Under the pieces are notes generated by a model. It was not told where the DNA came from. It was given only the letters and a program-made list of their open reading frames with translations, and made no database searches. Source: Methanomicrobiales archaeon (GTDB lineage Archaea; Halobacteriota; Methanomicrobia; Methanomicrobiales; Methanoculleaceae). Taken from it: a DNA stretch of 6,408 nt. The translations under genes and the position numbers were made by a program. The stretch is from the NCBI GenBank assembly GCA_012521035.1, contig JAAYND010000191.1, positions 1 through 6,408 on the forward strand, given 5' to 3'. Shown here one piece after another: positions 1 through 5,205 of this stretch. Numbering within the stretch: position 1 is the stretch's first letter; each line of letters opens with the position of its first letter.

Positions 1-284
1 ACCCCGAGCGTATCCGCGTTTTTTCTGGCAACCTCTATCGCAGCCGGGTCGATATCCACACCGGTCACGGTTGACGCGCCGAGGAGCGCCGCACCGCAGG
101 CGAGTATACCGGCCCCGCACCCGAGATCGCAGACCCGGCGCCCCTCGATCGCCCCCTGCATGGCGGCATGGTGGAGGAGACGGGCCGCGACCGGTGCCGG
201 TGTCTGGTACTGTTCGAGGCGGGCAGTTGGCCGGTCAAAGCCCTGCAGGCGCTCAAGTCGCATCTCAAGTTGTCGAAGGTTCAT
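1..284 (-). CDS. METTL5-like SAM-dependent methyltransferase, N-terminal part (cut by window edge)
   Basis: The reading frame starts at ATG 284-282 and stays open to base 1, giving 94 complete codons; the C-terminus is outside the window. The first 40 residues (MNLRQLEMRLERL..GF..P...LEQYQTP..VAARLL) follow the N-terminus of human METTL5 and its archaeal relatives (COG2263) closely. Residues 51-59 (VCDLGCGAG) are the SAM-binding motif I, and VTGVDID at 73-79 is the acidic end of strand 2. The NPPF catalytic motif, typical of amino-methyltransferases acting on adenine, would lie beyond the edge and cannot be checked. Human METTL5 with TRMT112 makes m6A in 18S rRNA; an rRNA target in archaea is an inference. 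The start overlaps the dph2 stop as ATGA, with no Shine-Dalgarno sequence in front, so translation probably depends on coupling to dph2. An in-frame ATG at 263 is a less likely start, because the family N-terminus begins upstream of it. Confidence 0.88.
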   Translation of the reverse strand, partial: MNLRQLEMRLERLQGFDRPTARLEQYQTPAPVAARLLHHAAMQGAIEGRRVCDLGCGAGILACGAALLGASTVTGVDIDPAAIEVARKNADTLG

Positions 285-1234
285 GGGGAGAGGTACTCGT
301 CGATCGCATAATCATCCCAGGCCCGGACACCGCAGATGATCTCAAACTCCGGTGGCGTCAGCACCGGGAACGGGAACCGGATCTGGTCGTCGTAGGCGAG
401 CCTTGGGCATGCGGTGTTCACGTAGGCACCAAACCCTAGGTCGAGCATGCCGGCGGGGGAGACTTCGCGCATCGTGACGAGAAACGCACGGTCCGAGAGC
501 GAGACAAGCCTTCGGGCAAGTTCCATCCTCTGCTGTCCGCTCTTCGTGCTGACGATGATCCCGAAACTCGCGGCATCCTCGGCCTTTGCCATGACCGCAG
601 CACGGCGCCGGACCAGGCGGGATGCATCCACCACCTGCGCCTCGCCGGTGAAGGGGTCGAGCGCCACCACCCGGGCCCCGGTGGCGAGCTGGATCCCGGT
701 CGGATGAAAGACCCCTGTCCCGACAAAGAGGATCTCGTCCGCCCCCGTTGCGCGCGCGGCGACGAAGTTGCACCCGAGCACCTGCCCGGGGATCGGTGTG
801 CGCCCGTCCCCCGGAGCGACGGCCGCCTCGATCCCGTGTTCCGCGAGGAATGCTACCATCGCACCGATAAGGTGGACGTGCTGGACCGTTGTGACGAGAC
901 CGATCTGGCGGCTCTCAAGCATCGGCAGGGCGCGGGAGAGGGTGTTCATGTCGAAGTCGATCCGGACGGGTTCGTATATGACGCGGGGGCGCTCCTCGAC
1001 CGGCGCATGGCCGAAGTGGACCAGTACGTCAGCATACTCAAGGGTATCGAGCGCAAGATCGCAGGCGCCGTAGCAGGGGTCGCCGCTGACGATCACAAAA
1101 AATCCAGCATCACGGAGCGCGGCCGCGACCGCCGGTGCCTGCCGCGCAAGCCCCGCCGGGAACTGGAGGGCGACGCACTCTGCGCCGCGTTCCCTGAGCC
1201 GACGGATGATATCAGATACAGGTATCAACAACAC
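281..1234 (-). CDS. dph2: Archaeal Dph2, 2-(3-amino-3-carboxypropyl)histidine synthase (diphthamide biosynthesis)
   Basis: Dph2 performs the first step of diphthamide synthesis: it uses a 4Fe-4S cluster to cleave SAM non-canonically and moves a 3-amino-3-carboxypropyl group to a histidine of elongation factor 2. In archaea it works as a cytoplasmic homodimer. The three cluster cysteines expected from Pyrococcus Dph2 are present at C58 (CYGACD), C155 (VLGCNF) and C276 (NTACPRL), one in each of three repeated domains. STKSGQQR at 229-236 and FVGTGVFHPTG around 170-180 also fit the family. I chose the GTG at 1234, giving 317 residues. It is preceded by GAAGG at 8 nt spacing, and the resulting N-terminus (MLLIPVSDIIRRLRERGA) aligns with the Pyrococcus protein. 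The longer frame from 1315, or ATG 1255, would add up to 27 residues with no family match, lying inside hpt. The gene overlaps hpt by 23 nt upstream and the METTL5-like gene by 4 nt downstream. Confidence 0.93.
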   Translation of the reverse strand: MLLIPVSDIIRRLRERGAECVALQFPAGLARQAPAVAAALRDAGFFVIVSGDPCYGACDLALDTLEYADVLVHFGHAPVEERPRVIYEPVRIDFDMNTLSRALPMLESRQIGLVTTVQHVHLIGAMVAFLAEHGIEAAVAPGDGRTPIPGQVLGCNFVAARATGADEILFVGTGVFHPTGIQLATGARVVALDPFTGEAQVVDASRLVRRRAAVMAKAEDAASFGIIVSTKSGQQRMELARRLVSLSDRAFLVTMREVSPAGMLDLGFGAYVNTACPRLAYDDQIRFPFPVLTPPEFEIICGVRAWDDYAIDEYLSP

Positions 1235-1763
1235 GCACCCGGCCTTCAGAGACATCGATCCGGACCAGGGTCTTATACGGCCGGCCGATATCGGCATCAC
1301 TTCGGGTAACAACAATACAGATATCGACGATCTCAGCGCCGACCTGTTCTATAGCGCTTATGAGGGCACGGAGCGTCCCTCCGGTGCTACAGACATCGTC
1401 GATGATAACAACGCGATCGCCTGCGCTGACGCCGTTTAAGTAGAGTTCTCCCTTCGAGTAGCCGGTGGTCTGGTGTACCGCGACCTCGCCCGGCAGGTCG
1501 TAAGGACGTTTCCTGACGATGACCATCGGGATATCGGTCATCATCGATAACGCGACGCCGATGTGGATCCCCATAGCCTCGCAGACGACGATCTTATCGA
1601 CATCTTCGAGGTCAAGTGTCCGCACCATGGCGCACCCGACCTCGCGGAGGACAGCCGGTTCAACGAGCGGCACCCCGTCGGTTATCGGGTTGATGAAGTA
1701 GGTGTACTCCCCGCGCTGCATGACCGGGGAGGACTCCAGTGAATGTACCAGTCGCTCAAGCAT
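1212..1763 (-). CDS. hpt: Hypoxanthine/guanine phosphoribosyltransferase, archaeal HPRT subfamily
   Basis: This cytoplasmic purine-salvage enzyme joins hypoxanthine or guanine to PRPP, giving IMP or GMP and pyrophosphate. The 183-residue protein is collinear with the Methanothermobacter enzyme over its whole length: MLERLVHSL at the N-terminus, then RGEYTYFINPITDGVPL at 17-33, CEAMGIHIGVALS at 61-73, VRKRPYDLPGEVAVHQ at 83-98 and TGYSKGELYLNG at 100-111. The PRPP-binding loop VVIIDDVCSTGGT at 118-130 has both aspartates and the STGGT phosphate loop. I chose ATG 1763 because it matches the family N-terminus and follows a strong AGGTGAT Shine-Dalgarno sequence; a GTG at 1772 would lie inside that site. 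The start overlaps the mfnA stop by 8 nt, and the end overlaps dph2 by 23 nt. Substrate preference between hypoxanthine, guanine and adenine cannot be read from sequence alone. Confidence 0.94.
   Translation of the reverse strand: MLERLVHSLESSPVMQRGEYTYFINPITDGVPLVEPAVLREVGCAMVRTLDLEDVDKIVVCEAMGIHIGVALSMMTDIPMVIVRKRPYDLPGEVAVHQTTGYSKGELYLNGVSAGDRVVIIDDVCSTGGTLRALISAIEQVGAEIVDICIVVTRSDADIGRPYKTLVRIDVSEGRVRVVDTCI
1243..1247 (-). promoter_or_regulatory. Shine-Dalgarno of dph2
   Basis: The minus strand reads GAAGG here, 8 nt before the GTG at 1234. It lies inside the 3' end of hpt and decides between the GTG and the upstream ATG at 1255, which has no comparable site. Confidence 0.55.
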
Positions 1764-2853
1764 CCATATCACCTACATCTTTCAGGAACGCCTCGACGAC
1801 ATCCCGGGTGACGTGAGGCATGCATATGATCCGCATGTGCCCGGCACGGGTTCTTGAGACCCGCCAGCCGGTGGGCGCGCGGTCGCAGGAGAACGTCGCC
1901 ACGTTGACGTCCGGCGTCACCGCGCGCGGGTAGCCGAGCGTCTCCATCCCCTCGATCATCCTCCGCGTGTTCTCCATGCACCCGGCGACCACCGCACGCA
2001 TGCCGTCCATCCCCAGGTACTCAAGGACCGCGACGGCAGCCGCCACCGATGCACCGGGTCTGGTTCCGGCGAGGGTGCACTCCTGCTTCACGGTCAGGTA
2101 GGGAGTATCGACGTTGAGCAGGGCGAAGCACTCCGGATCCCTGACGAGGAGGCAGCCTGCCGGGATGGTGCTCATCCCCATCTTGTGGGGGTCGATGGAT
2201 ATGGAGTCGACGCCGGGGAGCCGGAAGTCAAACGGGGCCGGCCGGTCAAGGAACGGCACCACCATCCCCCCGAAGGCAGCGTCGACGTGGAAGAAGATAT
2301 CCCGGTCGAGAGCGATCTCGGAGAGTCGGGCTATGGGATCATTCACTCCATACTCCGTCGTCCCGACGATACCGACGAGGGCGATCGTGTCTTTATCAAC
2401 GAGGCCGTCGACAGCGCTGGCATCCATCCGGAACTCCGCATCGAGCGGCACCACCCGCATCTCAAGCCCCAGTATGTCGCAGGCCTTCTGAAATGAGAAG
2501 TGGCTGGACTCCGGGATAACCACGTTCGGGGATTTTGTGGGTTTCCGTTTCTTTGCGATCCGGAGCGCCTGGATGTTTGACTCCGTCCCGCCGGAGGTTG
2601 CATACCCTCCCGCGAGCGGGTGATGCATCAGCGCACCGAGTCTCTGGATGAGGAGTTCTTCAAGCGCGGCCGTCCCCGGGAAGAGCCCGGGGTCGCCGAG
2701 GTTCGTCTCAAGGAAGAGCTCGTGCGCCCGTACCGCGACCGGGTGGGGCGGCGTGCACATAGAACTCAGTATGTTTCGGTAGCCGATATCCTTCGCCCGC
2801 GAAAATGAGAGAAAGGAGAAGAGTTCTTCTTCAGAGCACCCGACTTCACGCAT
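1756..2853 (-). CDS. mfnA: MfnA, PLP-dependent L-tyrosine/L-aspartate decarboxylase
   Basis: MfnA decarboxylates L-tyrosine to tyramine, the aromatic part of methanofuran, the C1 carrier of the first step of methanogenesis from CO2. The same family converts L-aspartate to beta-alanine for coenzyme A. It is a cytoplasmic group II PLP decarboxylase. The 365 residues show LETNLGDPGLFPGT at 48-61, SGGTESN at 87-93 (cofactor phosphate contact), H118 in HFSFQKA (stacks on the PLP ring), HVDAAFGG at 189-196 with the pyridine-nitrogen aspartate D191, and DPHKMG with the Schiff-base lysine K224. The order and length match the methanogen family (about 365-396 residues). ATG 2853 gives an N-terminus (MREVGCSEEEL) like that of the Methanocaldococcus enzyme. 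ATG 2868 is an alternative five codons upstream; neither has a clear Shine-Dalgarno sequence. The start overlaps the ppsA stop by 8 nt. Which substrate is used in vivo is not decided by the sequence. Confidence 0.95.
   Translation of the reverse strand: MREVGCSEEELFSFLSFSRAKDIGYRNILSSMCTPPHPVAVRAHELFLETNLGDPGLFPGTAALEELLIQRLGALMHHPLAGGYATSGGTESNIQALRIAKKRKPTKSPNVVIPESSHFSFQKACDILGLEMRVVPLDAEFRMDASAVDGLVDKDTIALVGIVGTTEYGVNDPIARLSEIALDRDIFFHVDAAFGGMVVPFLDRPAPFDFRLPGVDSISIDPHKMGMSTIPAGCLLVRDPECFALLNVDTPYLTVKQECTLAGTRPGASVAAAVAVLEYLGMDGMRAVVAGCMENTRRMIEGMETLGYPRAVTPDVNVATFSCDRAPTGWRVSRTRAGHMRIICMPHVTRDVVEAFLKDVGDMDA
1768..1774 (-). promoter_or_regulatory. Shine-Dalgarno of hpt
   Basis: The minus strand reads AGGTGAT, a seven-base match to the complement of the archaeal 16S rRNA 3' end. 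It sits 4 nt before the ATG at 1763, within the last codons of mfnA. It is the strongest ribosome binding site in the operon, so hpt may be initiated independently as well as by coupling. Confidence 0.7.
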
Positions 2854-5122
2854 TTCTTCTCGCCGCATCAAGGAGGATCTGCCGCTCTTTCCGGGCCACG
2901 GCTTCACGGATGCGTACAACCGCATCGATGTTTGCAGAGACGCTCGTTATACCATGCCCGACGAGCCACGCGACCATATCGGGATCGGAACCGGCCTGGC
3001 CGCAGATCGAGCACTCGACACCGTGCTCCCGGCAGGCCCTGATCGCGTAGTCGATCAGCCAGAGGACTGCGGGGTGCTCGGGCTCGTACATATCCGCGAC
3101 GTGCTCGTTGTTCCGGTCGATCGCAAGCGTGTACTGGACGAGGTCGTTCGTCCCGAAGGAGGCAAACCTGATCCCGGCCTTGATGAAGTCCTCGATGAGG
3201 ATGGCGCTGCTCGGAACCTCGATCATGACGCCGAGGATCGCTTTCTCGACATCGACCCCCCACTCCTTCATCATCGCCCGGGCCTGGATGAACTCGGCCG
3301 GGTGATTCACGAGCGGGAACATGACGCCGAGGTTGCTGTAACCCGCGGCCCAGAGCCGCTTGAAGGCCTCAACCTGCATCCGGAACTGCTCCGGGCTCTT
3401 GAGATCCCGGCGGATGCCGCGCCACCCGAGCATCGGGTTGTGCTCGATCGGTTCTACCTCGCCACCCTCCATGTTCCGGAACTCGTCGGTCGGGGCATCC
3501 AGCGTCCGCACCCAGACTGACTTTCCGGGGAAGGCATCGAGTACCGTCTTGATGCCGGTGTAGAGCTCGTTTATGAACGTCTCCTCCTCACCATGCTCGA
3601 CGTACCAGCCCGGGGTTTTCGCGAGACCGAGTATGAGGTGCTCAATCCGGAGGAGGCCGACGCCGTCCGCTCCGGTGGCGGCGGCGCGCTCTGCTGCCTC
3701 AGGGAGGGAGACGTTCACCTTGACGAGCGTGCCGGTGACTATGGGCGCTGCTGCCGCCACAGTTGTCGCCTGTGCTGCCGGGGCGGGAGCCTCAACCGCT
3801 CCCTCATAGATGATACCCTTCTCTCCATCGACGGTGATGACCTGCCCGTCCTGCAGGGTCTTCGTCGCTTTCTTGGTTCCGACGACCGCAGGTGTCCCGA
3901 GTTCCCGGCTCACGATCGCCGCGTGGCAGGTCATACCGCCCTCATCGGTCACGATGGCCCTGACCCGGCGCATGGCCGGCACCATATCGGGGTTGGTCAT
4001 CCGGGTGACAAGGATGTCACCTTCCTCGATCGTGCTTGTGTCACGGACGTCCCGGACGATCACGACCCGGCCGCTCGCTATCCCGGGGGAGGCGCCCTGG
4101 CCTTCAAGCAATACCTCGCCGAGCGTGGATGCAGGTTTCGCGCCAGCGCGGGGGATATCCGGCTGCCGGATGGTCGTGATGGGCCGGGACTGGAGGATGA
4201 ATATCTCGTCACCGACGATCGCCCACTCGATATCCTGTGGAACACCGTAGTGCTCCTCCGCGATCTTTCCGAACGTTGCGAGGCGCGCCACCTCATCATC
4301 CGAGAGGACCGGAGCGATGCGCTCTTCGGGAGTGAGATTGACGGTCTTTACTCCACGCTCACCCTCCGGCACGATCATGATCTCCTTCTCGGCGATCAGG
4401 CGGTCGACAACGCGCCCGGAGCGCAGGTCAAAGACGTAGTTGTCAGGCGATACGCTCCCGGAGACGACGGCTTCGCCGAGCCCCCAGGATCCCTCGACGA
4501 TCGTCAGGGGTTCACCGGTTACGGGGTGGGAAGTGAACAGGACACCTGATTTCTCGGACCGGATGAGATCCTGCACGACGACAGCGATGTTCACACCACG
4601 GTCGTCGAATCCCTGCTTTGCCCGGTAGTATATAGCCCGCGCACCGTAGAGCGAGGCCCAACATCGCTGGACTGCCTCAAGGAGGTCGTCATCACCGAGG
4701 ACGTTGAGGAACGTCTCCTGCTGTCCGGCGAAACTGGCTTCCGGGAGATCTTCAGCGGTAGCGCTCGACCGGACGGCGACAACTTCCCCGTTTGCACCCA
4801 TCCTGGCGTACGCATCGACGATATCTCTTTTGATGTGATCAGGGATATCGACACTCAGGACGATGTTCTGCACTTCCCTGGAGACTGACTCCAGTGAATC
4901 GTTATCGTCGACGTCCAGACGCTCCAGTCTCCGAAAGATAGTATCCTCGATCCCCTTCTCGATCAGGAACTTGCGGAATGCCTGGGCGGTCACCACGAAC
5001 GCCTTCGGTACAGGGAGGCCGAGGGAGGTCATCTCGCCCAGAGATGCTCCTTTTCCTCCAACGGAGACGATATCTTCCTTTTTTATTTCCTCAAGCCACA
5101 GAATGTTGGGCATTTCCTTCAT
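2846..5122 (-). CDS. ppsA: Phosphoenolpyruvate synthase (pyruvate, water dikinase)
   Basis: PpsA converts pyruvate, ATP and water to PEP, AMP and phosphate. It is the step that commits pyruvate, made by pyruvate:ferredoxin oxidoreductase, to gluconeogenesis. The 758 residues show the full three-part architecture. An N-terminal ATP-grasp domain (about 5-320) has VGGKGASLGEM near 21-31 and AVRSSATAED at 116-125. A phosphohistidine domain has GGMTCHAAIVSRE with the phosphorylated H400. A C-terminal PEP/pyruvate-binding barrel (about 465-745) has NPMLGWRGIRRDL from 562, FGTNDLVQYTLAIDRN near 656-671 and the catalytic cysteine C707 in ICGQAGSD. An Ala/Pro/Thr-rich linker (about 444-463) joins the last two. 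ATG 5122 follows GGTG at 5 nt and fits the usual MKE-P-N-I-L-W-LEE start. ATG 5137 (five residues longer) and ATG 5113 (preceded by AAGGA) are alternatives. It is the first gene of the overlapping minus-strand operon, and its stop overlaps mfnA by 8 nt. Confidence 0.96.
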   Translation of the reverse strand: MKEMPNILWLEEIKKEDIVSVGGKGASLGEMTSLGLPVPKAFVVTAQAFRKFLIEKGIEDTIFRRLERLDVDDNDSLESVSREVQNIVLSVDIPDHIKRDIVDAYARMGANGEVVAVRSSATAEDLPEASFAGQQETFLNVLGDDDLLEAVQRCWASLYGARAIYYRAKQGFDDRGVNIAVVVQDLIRSEKSGVLFTSHPVTGEPLTIVEGSWGLGEAVVSGSVSPDNYVFDLRSGRVVDRLIAEKEIMIVPEGERGVKTVNLTPEERIAPVLSDDEVARLATFGKIAEEHYGVPQDIEWAIVGDEIFILQSRPITTIRQPDIPRAGAKPASTLGEVLLEGQGASPGIASGRVVIVRDVRDTSTIEEGDILVTRMTNPDMVPAMRRVRAIVTDEGGMTCHAAIVSRELGTPAVVGTKKATKTLQDGQVITVDGEKGIIYEGAVEAPAPAAQATTVAAAAPIVTGTLVKVNVSLPEAAERAAATGADGVGLLRIEHLILGLAKTPGWYVEHGEEETFINELYTGIKTVLDAFPGKSVWVRTLDAPTDEFRNMEGGEVEPIEHNPMLGWRGIRRDLKSPEQFRMQVEAFKRLWAAGYSNLGVMFPLVNHPAEFIQARAMMKEWGVDVEKAILGVMIEVPSSAILIEDFIKAGIRFASFGTNDLVQYTLAIDRNNEHVADMYEPEHPAVLWLIDYAIRACREHGVECSICGQAGSDPDMVAWLVGHGITSVSANIDAVVRIREAVARKERQILLDAARRNA

Positions 5123-5153
5123 GCTCGCACCACACATATACTTCTCATCAATC

Positions 5154-5161
5154 CATAAAAG
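5154..5161 (-). promoter_or_regulatory. Candidate TATA box for ppsA operon
   Basis: The minus strand reads CTTTTATG after a purine-rich CGAAAT that resembles a TFB recognition element. Transcription would begin roughly at 5130, leaving a very short leader before ATG 5122. The longer ATG 5137 start would then lie upstream of the transcript, which supports the shorter protein. The match to the archaeal consensus TTTATATA is imperfect. Confidence 0.35.
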
Positions 5162-5177
5162 ATTTCGGAAGAAAAAG

Positions 5178-5194
5178 CATCAATACACATGATG
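5178..5194. repeat. Small inverted repeat upstream of serA, with a direct copy of one arm at 5146
   Basis: CATCA at 5178-5182 and TGATG at 5190-5194 are perfect inverted arms around a 7-nt centre. The heptamer CATCAAT occurs at 5178-5184 and again in the same orientation at 5146-5152, exactly 32 bp apart, about three helical turns. The two copies bracket the candidate TATA element at 5154-5161. Such an arrangement would suit a dimeric regulator acting on both divergent genes, but arms of 5-7 bases can arise by chance. Confidence 0.3.
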
Positions 5195-5205
5195 TCAAAT
5201 CAGAT

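Larger units (their letters stand above)
5123..5205. promoter_or_regulatory. Divergent ppsA/serA promoter region
   Basis: This 83-bp spacer between two divergent starts is the only noncoding stretch in the window and is clearly more AT-rich than its surroundings. It must hold the promoters for both the minus-strand operon and serA unless either is read from further away. Two TATA-like elements are visible: CATAAAAG at 5154-5161 (CTTTTATG on the minus strand, preceded by purine-rich CGAAAT) and CATATAC at 5135-5141. With the usual archaeal distance of about 25 bp, the first would place a minus-strand start near 5130 and a plus-strand start near 5183. No transcription start is proven, and the assignment of each box to a direction is an inference. 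Confidence 0.55.

Noticed and set aside
704..1309. Plus-strand open frame of 201 codons opposite dph2 and the end of hpt
   Set aside because: It spans the junction of two real minus-strand genes, has no family resemblance, and has no promoter or ribosome binding site of note.
2846..2925. Extended MfnA N-terminus starting at 2925
   Set aside because: The added 24 residues read through the 3' end of ppsA in another frame and match nothing in MfnA relatives; ATG 2853 gives the family-typical start.
3593..4549. Long plus-strand open frame of 318 codons opposite ppsA
   Set aside because: It lies wholly antisense to a well-supported enzyme with all catalytic motifs. Its translation is rich in Arg, Asp and Gly without recognisable domains, as expected for a GC-rich shadow frame.
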